DNA of 64,000 bases from CAWATG01 sp963785035 (GTDB lineage: Bacteria > Actinomycetota > Acidimicrobiia > IMCC26256 > CAWATG01). The stretch is taken from contig CAWATG010000004.1 of the NCBI GenBank assembly GCA_963785035.1, positions 496,001-560,000 on the forward strand. Reading direction: 5' to 3'. Numbering within the stretch: the stretch's first letter is position 1; each line of letters starts with the position of its first letter. The translations under genes were made by a program, and so were the position numbers. This document shows positions 1 to 9,045 of this stretch, in pieces. Under the pieces are notes generated by a model, which saw nothing but the letters and a program-made list of their open reading frames with translations, made no database searches and was not told the origin of the DNA.

Positions 1-75
1 CTCAGGCGTCGCTGACCGCGCAAGCGTGCAGGTGACGCCGTATTCGTTTTCGAGCCCGAAGATTCGTCGCTCCAC
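1..75 (-). CDS. pafA: Pup-protein ligase PafA, N-terminus only (runs off the window, frameshifted)
   Basis: Read from a GTG at 75 the minus strand gives VERRIFGLENEYGVTCT, the characteristic start of PafA, the glutamine-synthetase-like ligase that joins Pup to lysines of target proteins. Only 25 codons are in the window. After the threonine codon at 27-25 the open frame leaves the family. Skipping one base near position 24 restores LRGQRRL, the expected continuation. It is the last gene of the proteasome locus, downstream of prcA and two exported paralogues. The short length means identity rests on one conserved block, but that block is distinctive. Confidence 0.82.
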   Translation of the reverse strand, partial: MERRIFGLENEYGVTCTLARSATPE

Positions 76-150
76 CTCAGGTACCTAACCGTGAAGCGAT
101 CGCCCAATGTGGCATCGCAAGAAGGTGCGGCGCCTTCAGGGCGACATTGC

Positions 151-783
151 TCACCCGATGGCCTTGCACGCTGGAAGGCTGCCGATGATCTTGTCGAGTG
201 CGTTCTTCGGGTCGAGTTTCTTCATCGCCGCCTCCGTGTCGCTCATTGGCTTTGCGGCGGTGTCCATCTTGTCGAGGAGCGCCGTGACCGCTGTGTTCGT
301 AGCCTCCGGTGACGCCGTGGTGTCAAGCGCTCGCGCCTTTTTCTCGAGATCGGCGAAGTTCGTTGTGGTCTTCTTCATGGCCTTGATCATCAGGGTGGAG
401 ATCCGGGCGCCGTTGGCGACCTTGGGACTGCCGGCCTTTTCGATTCCCTTGACGGACTTTCGGAGTGACGACCGGATGTCGCTGAAATACTTCACCGCAG
501 CGGCAGCGGTGGTGCCCGAGGGGGTCGCCGGATCCCGGAAGGCGTCAAGCAGTGGCTGGGTCGCCTCGAATGATGCAACCGTCGGCGTCATCGCGTTGCA
601 GTACTTGGTTGCCCATGCCTTGGGTGAGACCGTCTTGGCGGCGAAACCGGCTCCCATCGTGAGGAGCGGGAGGATCGCAATGGCACCCAGTGCGACGAGC
701 CAGCGGTGGCGACGTTTGGGCGTCGCGATTGCGTTCGACACGGTGTGCTCCGGACTGGGCGGGTTCACGGACTCGTGGATCAC
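151..783 (-). CDS. exported helical protein of unknown function (paralogue 1)
   Basis: This 210-residue protein has a basic N-terminus followed by a hydrophobic segment at about residues 29-49, consistent with a signal peptide or one membrane anchor, and then an Ala/Lys/Thr-rich, mainly helical body. A KAWATKYCNAM block just after the export signal matches KTWVTSLCRELK in the next gene upstream (780-1332), so the two are paralogues. Its stop lies 75 bases before pafA, and its start overlaps the end of the neighbour by 4 nt, so the three are probably co-transcribed. I recognise no domain family. A link to the proteasome is only positional. Confidence 0.7.
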   Translation of the reverse strand: MIHESVNPPSPEHTVSNAIATPKRRHRWLVALGAIAILPLLTMGAGFAAKTVSPKAWATKYCNAMTPTVASFEATQPLLDAFRDPATPSGTTAAAAVKYFSDIRSSLRKSVKGIEKAGSPKVANGARISTLMIKAMKKTTTNFADLEKKARALDTTASPEATNTAVTALLDKMDTAAKPMSDTEAAMKKLDPKNALDKIIGSLPACKAIG

Positions 784-1332
784 CTGAGGTCGATGGGGCC
801 GTTGCTAATGCTTGCGCAATCGCGCGAACGATTCCATTCCTTTTTGAGCAACTTCTCGAACTTCGGCATGTCGAGGGACGACAGGTCAGGCATGAGGTCT
901 TGCATCGATGCCATTTCCTTCGCGAAATCTTGCAGACCCTTCGCGTTGTTCATGCTCGCCGTTGCTTTGTGCATCGACTTCGACAGCGCTGCCATCGACT
1001 TGTTCATATCCGCGGCCATGCGCTTTCCCCCGGGAACGTCGGGATATCCCGCCTTCTTGAGCGCCTTGGCCACCCGGTCAAGTTGTTTCGTCTGCGTCCG
1101 GAGGACCTTGGTGACCTGCTTTGTCATGGCCTCCGGGTCAGCGGGGTTGATGTCCGCGAATGAGCTTGTTGACATCGATCGTCTGGTCCTGCTCGATCTT
1201 CTTCAGCTCCCGACACAACGAGGTGACCCAAGTTTTCGGCGGGACCTTCCCCGCGTGAACGCCCGCGGCGGCTGTGAACATCGTGAGCATGACGGCGAGG
1301 CACGATGCGCTGAGAATACGGGCGAGTTTCAC
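780..1332 (-). CDS. exported helical protein of unknown function (paralogue 2, frameshifted)
   Basis: The frame starting at 1332 encodes a clear signal peptide (MKLARILSASCLAVML, cleavage probably after the Ala-rich stretch) and a KTWVTSLCRELKKIEQD block, then stops. A second frame, read from about 1157 down to 780, continues with a lysine- and methionine-rich helical region ending in an SRDCASISNG tail. Skipping one base near 1158 joins them into one protein of about 183 residues. The KTW..C block matches the downstream gene 151-783, which supports the joined reading. It sits immediately after prcA. No known domain was recognised. The split is probably a sequence error rather than decay. Confidence 0.62.
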
Positions 1333-1347
1333 GAAGTCCTCCTTGGC

Positions 1348-2047
1348 TCAGCCCGCGAGGAGCGAACTGAGCTCGTCGCCTTTGATGCGGCGGAACGGCG
1401 CGGCGGCGCTCGGATCGTTCGAGCACAGCGACCTCGAGCTGATCGGCAGCCACAGGTTGGTCCTCTGAAGGGCTGAGCACGCGTGCGCCGAGGCGAATCG
1501 CAGCACCCAACTCAAGATCGGGCGCGTACTGTTCCTCGAGCGCTGCGGCGATGGTTTCGGCCTGGCCGCCGAGCACGGTATAGCGCTCCTCATCCATGAC
1601 GGTCCCGTCGTAGAGGATGTGGAAGAGCTCGTTGCCGGCGCCTTCACCTGTTCCCTCGCCCGTGCCGACCTGCGCCACGAGAATCTCGACCTCGTAGGGC
1701 TTCATCTCGTGGGTGAAGACCTGCCCGAGCGTCTGGGCGTACGCGTTTGCCAGCGCGTTCGCCGTGACGTCTTCACGGGAGTACTGGTAGCCCTTCACAT
1801 CCGCGAGGCGAACGCCCGCGATCTTGAGCATCTGGAACTCGTTGTACTTGCCGACACCCGCAAAGCCGATGTTGTCGTAGATCTCCGAGATCTTGAACAA
1901 GGTGCGGGAGGGGTTTTCGGCCACGATCACGATGCCGTTGGCGTATTCGAGGGCGACGAGGCTGCGACCGCGGGCGATCCCCTTACGCGCGTAGTCCGCG
2001 CGGTCCTTCATCACCTGTTCCGGCGCGACGTAGAACGGCATGCTCAT
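1348..2047 (-). CDS. prcA: proteasome alpha subunit PrcA (frameshifted near the C-terminus)
   Basis: This is the alpha ring subunit of the 20S proteasome, which gates substrate entry and docks the ARC/Mpa ATPase. The N-terminus reads MSMPFYVAPEQVMKDRADYA with the YARKGIARGRSLVALEY block typical of bacterial PrcA. The zero frame degrades after LEVAVLERSERRRA. Skipping one base near 1396 gives FRRIKGDELSSLLAG and a stop at 1348, matching the usual PrcA tail. Joined length is about 232 residues. The ATG at 2047 overlaps the prcB stop (ATGA), the usual translational coupling of the two subunits. A longer in-frame upstream reading is not needed. Confidence 0.93.
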
Positions 2048-2859
2048 TCGGTTCCACCCCTCTCGGGTCCGTTGAGCAGCACCTGCGCGCGTTGCTCGAC
2101 GTCTGCGTCGGTCATGGCTCTGAAGCCCGCGGCGTCGATGACCGCCACCGTCGGAAAGATGCGCCGGACAAGATCCGGTCCGCCTGTGGCGGAATCCTCG
2201 TCGGCCGCTGCGAACAGTGACCGGATCGCGAGTTCGATCGCCTCGTCCTCGGTCATGGCGGCACGCCATTTCGACTTCATCCAGTTCCGGGCATGTGTTC
2301 CGCCCGAACCGCTCGTCTGGTAGTCGGATTCTTCGTACCGACCGCCGGTGACGTCGAAGCTGTAGACACGGCCGTGACCTCGGCGTGCATCGAAGCCTGC
2401 GAACAAGGGCACGACGGCGAAACCCTGCATTGCCGCCGGCAGATTCGCCCGAACCATGCCCGAGAGCTGATTGGCCTTGCCCTCGAGTGAGAGCGGCTCG
2501 CCCTCGATCTTCTCGTAGTGCTCGAGTTGCACCTGAAAGAGCCTGACCATTTCTACCGCTGGGCCCGCAGCGCCGGCGATCGAGACCCCGGAGAAGGCAT
2601 CTGCAGGGAAGACCTTCTCGATGCGTCGACTGGCGATGCTGTAACCCGCTGTCGCTCGGCGGTCACCGGCCATCACCACGCCCCCGGCGTAGCGAAGCGC
2701 TACGACGGTGGTTCCGTGGATGATCTCGGCGCCGCCGCTGGATACGGCGCCGAGGCCTGCGCCGGGCACCTCGTGCGGGGCGACCCTTCGGAGCAAATCG
2801 AGAAAGGATGGGCCGGGATCGAGACCCGGCGAAAACAGTGGAAGCGCTGATTCAGTCAT
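2044..2859 (-). CDS. prcB: proteasome beta subunit PrcB
   Basis: This is the catalytic subunit of the 20S proteasome, an N-terminal nucleophile threonine protease. It is 271 residues with a propeptide of 49 residues ending HG. Autocleavage would expose Thr50 (HG/TTVVALRY). With Thr50 as residue 1, the conserved Asp17 (AGDRR) and Lys33 (IEKVF) fall at the expected catalytic positions. The SGSGG and DSATGGPDL blocks are also typical. The gene is intact and coupled to prcA by an ATGA overlap. Upstream, a plus-strand ABC-F gene separates it from pup and dop, so prcBA must have its own promoter between 2860 and about 2940. Confidence 0.96.
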   Translation of the reverse strand: MTESALPLFSPGLDPGPSFLDLLRRVAPHEVPGAGLGAVSSGGAEIIHGTTVVALRYAGGVVMAGDRRATAGYSIASRRIEKVFPADAFSGVSIAGAAGPAVEMVRLFQVQLEHYEKIEGEPLSLEGKANQLSGMVRANLPAAMQGFAVVPLFAGFDARRGHGRVYSFDVTGGRYEESDYQTSGSGGTHARNWMKSKWRAAMTEDEAIELAIRSLFAAADEDSATGGPDLVRRIFPTVAVIDAAGFRAMTDADVEQRAQVLLNGPERGGTE

Positions 2860-2941
2860 CAGGATCGGAGCCTATCGGCCCAGCGGGCCGAATTTTGGCG
2901 ACCGGTCCGGATATGTGGTCCGGGCCTGTCAATATGGTCGG

Positions 2942-4553
2942 GTGCTCGAAGTACGTGACCTCGGCGTCGAGGTCGGCGGGCGCACCATCGTCAACGGAGT
3001 GAGCTTCACCACGCGCGCCGGAGACAAGGTGGGTCTTGTCGGTCGCAATGGCGCAGGAAAGACAACCTTGTTCGCCACCTTAGGTGGTGAACGCGCTCCG
3101 TCGCGCGGAACGGTGCGCGCAGTCGGCGCGCTCGGATATCTGAGCCAGGACCCCCGGCGCGATCCGGTGGCCGATTCGACGCGGGCGCTGTCACACGTGC
3201 TCGGCGGTCGTGGTCTCGCAGTTGCCGAGGACGAGATCGAGCAACTTCGGCTCAAGGTCGAGGCGGACCCCACAGAGAAACTGATCGCCGCGTACGGCAG
3301 AGCCCAGGAGCGCTTCGAGAACGCGGGCGGGTACCGGGCAGAGAGCGAGGCTCGATCGATCGCTGCCGGGCTCGGGGTGCTTCCAAGTCGTTTGGACCTG
3401 CCGCTCGCAGCCTTGAGTGGTGGTGAACGCCGACGTTTGGAGTTGACGCGCATCCTGTTCGCCGGCAGCGATCTTTTGTTGCTCGACGAACCCACGAACC
3501 ACCTCGATGCGGATGCGAAGTCCTGGTTGATGGGTTTTCTCCGGACCTACCGCGGAGCGCTCGTGGTGGTGAGTCACGACCTGGCGCTGTTGGACCAGTC
3601 GATCACTCGTGTCCTACACCTGGATCGACCCGATGACGACGGCGTCGGTGTGCTCTACGAGCACAAGGGCACCTACTCGCATTACCTCGTCGCGCGTGCC
3701 GAGGAAGAGGAGCGGCTCTCGAAACTGGCGACACCGCCAGGCAGCCGAGGTGACGCGCCTGGAGCGTCAGGCCGACTCGATGCGCGGTCAGACCGCAAAG
3801 CGTGCGCGTGTCGCCAAGGCGCTCGACAAGCGGGCTGAGCGGATCCGCACGGTGCAGGTTGTGGCGCCCACGCGCCAACGTTCTCTGACGGTCCGGTTCC
3901 CGAAGCCTGCGACGGCTGCGAGAACCGTGTTGGAGGTTTCGGATCTTGCTCGATCGTTCGGACGCGTGGACGTGTTCGCCGACGTGAATTTCTCGATCGG
4001 GCGCGGCGAGCGATTGTTGATTCTGGGACTCAACGGCGCAGGCAAGACGACGCTGTTGCGGATTCTTGCTGGCGTCGACGAGCCCGATCTCGGTGGTCTG
4101 CGGTGGGGATTGCATACGAAAGCCGGGTACTACGCGCAGGAGCATGAGGGCATTCACCAGGGCAGAACGTTGTTGGAGCACATGCGCGAGACCGGTGCGG
4201 AGCATGGCGATCCCGCTTTGCGCAATGTGCTCGCGATGTTCGGACTTGCTGGTGAGAAGGTGCACCAGGACGCCGGCACGCTCTCGGGTGGCGAGAAAAC
4301 GAAGCTGGCGCTCGCTCAGTTGTGTACCGGCGCGAACAACGTGTTGTTGTTGGACGAGCCGACCAACAACCTCGATCCCCCGTCGCGCACGGCTATAGCG
4401 TCGTCGTTGGCGAGTTGGCCGGGAACGATGCTGGTCGTGAGCCACGATGCGGAGTTCGTCGAGGCGCTCGCACCCGATCGGGTGTTACTGATGCCTGACG
4501 GCACGATCGACCATTGGCATGAGGAGATGTTGGAACTCGTCGAGCTGGCCTGA
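2942..4553 (+). CDS. ABC-F family ATPase (ribosome-associated type, frameshifted)
   Basis: Two ABC modules lie in tandem without membrane segments, as in the ABC-F translation factors (EttA, Uup, resistance ABC-F). Module 1 has Walker A GRNGAGKTT, signature LSGGERRRLELTR and Walker B LLLDEPTNHLD. Module 2 has GLNGAGKTT, LSGGEKTKLALAQ and LLLDEPTNNLD. The linker contains charged helical sequence. The frame changes in the linker: skipping one base near 3734 joins ...KLAT to RQAAEVTRLER. The GTG at 2942 is chosen because VLEVRDLGVEVGGRTIV is a standard module start. Reconstructed length is about 536 residues. It is transcribed against the flanking proteasome genes. Which ABC-F subfamily it belongs to cannot be told by eye. 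Confidence 0.9.
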
Positions 4554-4586
4554 GGTCCTTCTCGCGCTGCGCTTTTCGCCGAGGCG

Positions 4587-4781
4587 CTATTCGCCACCCT
4601 TTTGGACGTAGGACCGGACGAACTCCTCGGCGTTCTCCTCGAGCACGCTGTCGATTTCGTCGAGCAGATCGTCCAGGTCTTCCTTGAGCTTCTCAGCCTG
4701 CTTCGGGGGCGCGGCGACCTCGGCTACCTCTTCGACCCGTTCTTTGGGCGTGGGCTTCTGTTTGCGTTCCCGCTCCGGCAT
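4587..4781 (-). CDS. pup: prokaryotic ubiquitin-like protein Pup
   Basis: This 64-residue, Glu/Lys-rich, mostly disordered or coiled-coil protein is the tag ligated to lysines for proteasomal degradation. The C-terminal half (LDDLLDEIDSVLEENAEEFV) is the ARC/Mpa-binding helix and the end is VQKGGE. Because the last residue is already glutamate rather than glutamine, PafA could use it without prior deamidation by Dop. A clear GGAGG-type ribosome site precedes the ATG at 4781. It is co-directional with dop, 30 bases upstream, and ends facing the convergent ABC-F gene. Confidence 0.97.
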   Translation of the reverse strand: MPERERKQKPTPKERVEEVAEVAAPPKQAEKLKEDLDDLLDEIDSVLEENAEEFVRSYVQKGGE

Positions 4782-4811
4782 GGTGTCCTCCGTGGTGTGG
4801 CAGTGAAGTGT

Positions 4812-6299
4812 CTAGACGGACAGCCGCGCAACGAGCTCGGCGGGCGTCTTGCACTCCATGAATAACGGCTCGACATGGTGGCGTGTTCCCTTGAGGGGTT
4901 CCATCATCGGAATTCGCCGTAACGGTTCATTTCCCACGTCGAGAATCAAACTGTCCCAGTTCGCTGCGACGACCGAATCCGGCCATTTTGCGAGGCAGGT
5001 TCCCCGAAAGTATGCCCTGGTGGTCGTCGGAGGTTCGGTAATGGCTCTGGTCACGTCGGCTTCGTCCACAATTCGGCTGACTGTGCCGCTGCGAACGAGC
5101 CTCTCGTAGAGGGAGCGCTCAGGACGGACATCGTGATATTGGATATCCATGAGCGAAAGCTTTGGATCGCCCCAATTCAGGTTTTGCCGAGCCGAGAAAG
5201 CTTCGAGCAGCGAGAGCTTGGTGACCCAGTCGAGCTGACCGTTCAGCGTCGTCGGGTCGCGTTCGAGGGCACCGAGCGTCGCTTCCCATCGGGTGAGAAC
5301 GTCCCGTCCGACGGTTTCGCCTCCGCATGCATCGAGGCCGACCTCGTCGGCGTACTTCTGTGCGAGGCGGAGGAACTCCCACTGCACTTCGATTGCAGTA
5401 CGACGGCTCCCGTCGACCATCTCGACGGTGGCGCGGCACGTCGGGTCGTGCGAGACGGTGCGCATCGACGGGACGGGATTCGCGAGCGAGAGGTCCTTGT
5501 CGATGAAGTCCTCTTCGATCAACGCGAGCACGATTGCCGTCGTACCGACCTTGAGATACGTCGAGAGCTCGCAGAGGTTGGCGTCACCCGCGATGACATG
5601 GAGCCGCCGGTACAGCTGCGGGTCGGCGTGAGGCTCGTCGCGCGTATTGACGATCGGGCGCTTGAGCGTGGTCTCGAGCCCGACCTCCTCCTCGAAGAAG
5701 TCCGCGCGCTGGCTGATCTGGAAATCGCACTTTGCGGCGCCGTTCTCCGAGCCGACTTTGCCCGCGCCGGTGAAGACCTGGCGAGTCGCGAACCACGGCA
5801 GCAGATGATGAACCAGCGTGTTGAAGGGGACGGCCCGATCCACGAGAAAGTTCTCGTGTGTGCCGTAGGAGTTGCCTTTGCCGTCGGAGTTGTTCTTGTA
5901 GACGACGATCTCTTGGCCATCACCCGTGAGGCGCCGGGCGGCCTGCATCGATCGTGCCAGGATCCGCTCCCCCGCCTTGTCGGCGATGACGACTTCCATC
6001 GCGTTCGAGCATTCGGGTGTGGAGTACTCGGGATGTGCGTGGTCGACGTAGTAGCGCGCGCCATTGGTGAGCACCGTGTTGACGAGATGTGTTTCGACGT
6101 TCGGTGCCATCGCTCCGTCGCGCGCGAAACCCCGTGCATCACGGCCGGGTGTCTCGTCGTCGAAATCCCAACCGATCCGGCGATGCTCGACATATCCGTT
6201 GATCAACAACGAGGATGCAAGCACCGGGCTCGGGTCGGCCCCACCGCGCAGGGCGACGCCGTACTCGGTTTCGATACCGCAGACCTTGGGAACCGTCAC
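4812..6299 (-). CDS. dop: depupylase/deamidase Dop
   Basis: Dop is a carboxylate-amine-ligase-fold enzyme that removes Pup from substrates and, where needed, deamidates its C-terminal Gln. It is 495 residues. The GIETEYGV start, the nucleotide-binding NNSDGKGNSYGTHEN block, the Asp of YVDHAHPEYSTPEC (residue 86, equivalent to the catalytic Asp) and the NTRDEPHAD and DIQYHD motifs are all visible. The N-terminal region after EYGV contains the extra segment (residues about 35-60) that distinguishes Dop from PafA. Start is a GTG at 6299. It lies between arc and pup as in mycobacteria. Since Pup here ends in Glu, depupylation is its likely main role. Confidence 0.95.
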   Translation of the reverse strand: MTVPKVCGIETEYGVALRGGADPSPVLASSLLINGYVEHRRIGWDFDDETPGRDARGFARDGAMAPNVETHLVNTVLTNGARYYVDHAHPEYSTPECSNAMEVVIADKAGERILARSMQAARRLTGDGQEIVVYKNNSDGKGNSYGTHENFLVDRAVPFNTLVHHLLPWFATRQVFTGAGKVGSENGAAKCDFQISQRADFFEEEVGLETTLKRPIVNTRDEPHADPQLYRRLHVIAGDANLCELSTYLKVGTTAIVLALIEEDFIDKDLSLANPVPSMRTVSHDPTCRATVEMVDGSRRTAIEVQWEFLRLAQKYADEVGLDACGGETVGRDVLTRWEATLGALERDPTTLNGQLDWVTKLSLLEAFSARQNLNWGDPKLSLMDIQYHDVRPERSLYERLVRSGTVSRIVDEADVTRAITEPPTTTRAYFRGTCLAKWPDSVVAANWDSLILDVGNEPLRRIPMMEPLKGTRHHVEPLFMECKTPAELVARLSV

Positions 6300-6338
6300 G
6301 CGTCGGAGCCTACTCGGGTGTTCGCGACCCGGTGACGA

Positions 6339-8102
6339 CTACAGGTACTGGCCGGTGCCTGTCGTGACACGCTCGATCGAGCGACCGCCCTTGGCTTCTT
6401 TGCCCTCGGACATGAGGGTGCGCACGTAGACGATGCGCTCGCCCTTCTTGCCCGAGATCTTGGCCCAGTCATCGGGGTTGGTGGTGTTGGGCAGGTCCTC
6501 GTGCTCGCGGAACTCCTGCTTGATCGAGTCGAGCAGGTCCTGTGCGCAAATCCCGGCAATACCGCCACCGATCTGACGTTTGATCGAGAGCTTCTTCGAG
6601 CGCCGAACGATGTTCTCGATCATGGCGCCTGAGGAGAAGTCCTTGAAGTAGAGCACCTCTTTGTCGCCGTTCTGGTACGTGACCTCGAGAAAGCGATTCT
6701 CGTCACCGGTGTCGTACATGGCCTCGACGGCGGCGTCGATCATCGTCGCGATCGCCTTGGTCCGGTCGCCACCTGCCTGCGTCACGCTTTCGGTCGCAAG
6801 GGGCAGCTCCGGCACGAGGTAGCGCGAGAAGATCTGCTTGGCGCTGGTCTCGTCGGGTCGCTCGATTTTGATTTTCACGTCAAGGCGGCCGGGGCGCAGG
6901 ATCGCCGGATCGATGAGATCCTCGCGGTTTGACGCCCCGATGACGATGACGTTCTTCAAACTCTCCACACCGTCGATCTCGACGAGGAGCTGCGGCACGA
7001 TCGTGCTTTCGATGTCGGAGGAGATGCCGGTTCCACGCGTGCGGAAGAGGGAGTCCATCTCGTCGAAGAAGATGATGACCGGCACGCCCTCTTCGCTCTT
7101 CTCCCTGGCACGCTCGAAGATGAGGCGAATCTGACGCTCCGTCTCACCGACGTACTTGTTGAGCAGCTCGGGACCTTTGATGTTCAAAAAGAAGGAGCGA
7201 GTGTTGGTGTTGCCGGTTTTCTCGGCGACACGCTTGGCCAAGGAGTTCGCCACAGCCTTGGCGATCAGGGTCTTCCCGCAGCCAGGAGGTCCGTAGAGCA
7301 GGATGCCCTTGGTCGCCGGAAGGTGGTGCTCGACGAACAGGTCGGCATGAAGGTACGGCAATTCCACAGCGTCCTGGATCATCTCGATCTGGTCATCGAG
7401 TCCGCCCACGTCTGCGTAGGTGACGTCGGGAACTTCTTCCAGGACGAGTTCCTCGACGTCGGGGCGCGGGATTCGCTCGATGAGGAGGCCGGAGCGAGGG
7501 TCCATCAGAACGTGCTCGCCGCTGCGGAGCCGCAAGCCCAGGAGCTTGGCTCCGAGCTCACAGACGCGTTCGTCGTCTGCTCGACCAACGATCAAAGCGC
7601 GGAGCCCGTCTTCGAGGACGTCCTTGATGACGACGACCTCGCCGGAAATTTCCGAGCGGCGGGACAGCACGACGTTGAGCGACTCGTTGAGCACAACCTC
7701 ATCGCCCCGCGACACCGTCGCGATGTCCAGCTCGGGGTGCAGTGCGACGCGCATCTTGCGCCCGGCAGTGACGATATCGACCGTCCCATCATCGTTCGCG
7801 CCCAAGAAGGTCGCGTACCCGAGCGGGGGCATGGTGAGCTTTTCGACCTCTTCGCGAAGGGCCGCGATGTGCTCGCGGGCTTCACGCAAGGTCGCCGAAA
7901 GCTTCTCGTTCTGCGAGACCGCCTGGGCGAGGCTTCCCTTGGTCTCGAGGAGGCGCTCCTCGAGCGTGCGGACGCGTTTGGGCGCGTCCTGAAGGCGTCG
8001 CCGCATCAGCACGAGTTCTTCGTCCAGTGCCTTCAGTTGTCCTTGCAGCTCGGAGACCTGGTGTTCGTATTCACCGAGTCGCTTGTCCGATTCGGAAGCC
8101 AC
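6339..8102 (-). CDS. arc: proteasome-associated AAA ATPase ARC/Mpa
   Basis: This hexameric unfoldase recognises pupylated proteins and feeds them to the 20S core. It is 587 residues. The order is an N-terminal coiled coil (about 5-92), the double OB interdomain (about 95-240), the AAA module with Walker A GPPGCGKT (about 275), Walker B IIFFDEMDSLF, and a C-terminal GQYL tail, the HbYX-like Gln-Tyr-Leu end that docks into the alpha ring. A strong AGGAGGAG ribosome site precedes the GTG at 8102. The gene is intact, leads the dop-pup transcription unit and is divergent from the ferredoxin gene. Confidence 0.97.
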   Translation of the reverse strand: MASESDKRLGEYEHQVSELQGQLKALDEELVLMRRRLQDAPKRVRTLEERLLETKGSLAQAVSQNEKLSATLREAREHIAALREEVEKLTMPPLGYATFLGANDDGTVDIVTAGRKMRVALHPELDIATVSRGDEVVLNESLNVVLSRRSEISGEVVVIKDVLEDGLRALIVGRADDERVCELGAKLLGLRLRSGEHVLMDPRSGLLIERIPRPDVEELVLEEVPDVTYADVGGLDDQIEMIQDAVELPYLHADLFVEHHLPATKGILLYGPPGCGKTLIAKAVANSLAKRVAEKTGNTNTRSFFLNIKGPELLNKYVGETERQIRLIFERAREKSEEGVPVIIFFDEMDSLFRTRGTGISSDIESTIVPQLLVEIDGVESLKNVIVIGASNREDLIDPAILRPGRLDVKIKIERPDETSAKQIFSRYLVPELPLATESVTQAGGDRTKAIATMIDAAVEAMYDTGDENRFLEVTYQNGDKEVLYFKDFSSGAMIENIVRRSKKLSIKRQIGGGIAGICAQDLLDSIKQEFREHEDLPNTTNPDDWAKISGKKGERIVYVRTLMSEGKEAKGGRSIERVTTGTGQYL

Positions 8103-8323
8103 GTGACCTGCTCCTCCTGGGTCGCGTCGGCACCCTACACCTCTCTACTCGGCAGGTTGTGGCAACGCCACTAGCAATTTCTTCGGCCTTTTATTTGCTC
8201 AAGGCGTGGAAAATTGCGCCGACGACCTGAATTACGATTACGCTCCGAGATGCGTTTCGCACACTGAGGCGCTACCACGAGATCCGAAGATATCTGCGGC
8301 CCAGAGAAGCGAGGACCCCCACG
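8103..8323. promoter_or_regulatory. divergent intergenic region between arc and the ferredoxin gene
   Basis: These 221 bases separate two divergent genes and must hold the promoters for the arc-dop-pup unit and the ferredoxin. The middle (about 8165-8240) is clearly more AT-rich than the surroundings, with a TTTTATTTGC stretch. I could not assign -35/-10 boxes with confidence. A GAGGA ribosome site lies just before the ferredoxin ATG. No small gene or RNA was recognised. Confidence 0.5.
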
Positions 8324-8560
8324 ATGAAGGTCTGGATCGACCAAGACCTCTGCACCGGCGACGGACTTTGCGAGGAGATTGCACCCTCAGTCTTCACGCT
8401 GCTCGACGACGGTCTCGCCTATGTCAAAGAGGGCGACAAGGTCTTCAACAGCCCCGGCGGTGCTGAGGGCCTTGCCAGCTTCCCTGACAGCATGACCGAC
8501 GCCGTGGTCGAGTCCGCCGAGGAATGCCCCGGTGAATGCATCTTCATCGAGGCTGACTGA
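8324..8560 (+). CDS. small ferredoxin, [3Fe-4S]-type
   Basis: This 78-residue acidic protein has the pattern CTGDGLC near the N-terminus (Cys10, Cys16) and CPGEC near the C-terminus (Cys67, Cys71). The second ligand position is Asp/Gly rather than Cys, as in single-cluster [3Fe-4S] ferredoxins that often serve actinobacterial cytochromes P450. A P450 does begin at 63151, but far away, so pairing is speculative. The gene stands alone between arc (divergent) and msrB (convergent). It is well formed with a good ribosome site. Confidence 0.9.
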   Translation: MKVWIDQDLCTGDGLCEEIAPSVFTLLDDGLAYVKEGDKVFNSPGGAEGLASFPDSMTDAVVESAEECPGECIFIEAD

Positions 8561-8586
8561 CACCGGAGGTTGTAGCGCTGCCGGCG

Positions 8587-8988
8587 TTACCGCGCTGACT
8601 CCTGATCGAAGTCCAGCGCCAATGAATTGATGCAATAGCGCTGTCCTCCCGGGCCCGGGCCGTCCGGAAAGACGTGGCCCAAATGTCCCCCGCAACGGCG
8701 GCAGACGACTTCGGTTCGCGTCATCCCGTGACTCTGGTCGCTGTGTAGCTCTACGGCGTCGGCGGTTGCGGGCGCGGTGAAGCTCGGCCAACCCGTTCCC
8801 GAGTCGAACTTGGTTTCGGAGTCGAAGAGCACCGCGTTACAACCTGCGCAGCGGTACGTCCCGTCCTCGTGCATGTTGACGTACGCTCCCGTGAACGGCG
8901 CCTCGGTGCCCTTCTTGCGAAGGACGCTGAACCGATCGTCGCCGAGTTCGTCACGCCATTGGTCGTCGGTCTTGCTGATGTCAGTCAT
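8587..8988 (-). CDS. msrB: peptide-methionine (R)-S-oxide reductase MsrB
   Basis: This enzyme repairs methionine-R-sulfoxide in proteins using thioredoxin. It is 133 residues, single domain. The zinc ligands are two CxxC pairs (YRCAGC and VCRRCGGH). The substrate pocket shows GTGWPSF and GHVFPDGP, and the catalytic cysteine is in RYCINSLAL near residue 118. The end is convergent with the ferredoxin gene. No signal peptide is present, so it is cytoplasmic. The frame is intact and the family assignment is unambiguous. Confidence 0.96.
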   Translation of the reverse strand: MTDISKTDDQWRDELGDDRFSVLRKKGTEAPFTGAYVNMHEDGTYRCAGCNAVLFDSETKFDSGTGWPSFTAPATADAVELHSDQSHGMTRTEVVCRRCGGHLGHVFPDGPGPGGQRYCINSLALDFDQESAR

Positions 8989-9045
8989 TGCGACTCCTTG
9001 ATTTCCATGTTGACGGTCGCTCGGGCCACCTGATTGCCGGTATTG

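Noticed and set aside
1124..2269. 381-codon minus-strand frame containing PrcA with long extensions
   Set aside because: The N-terminal part lies inside prcB in another frame and the C-terminal part lacks PrcA sequence. The real gene starts at 2047 and changes frame near 1396.
5133..6335. Long plus-strand open frame of 400 codons
   Set aside because: It is antisense to dop, which has full family motifs. The translation is an Arg/Val/Glu/Asp-rich shadow caused by GC-rich codon bias.
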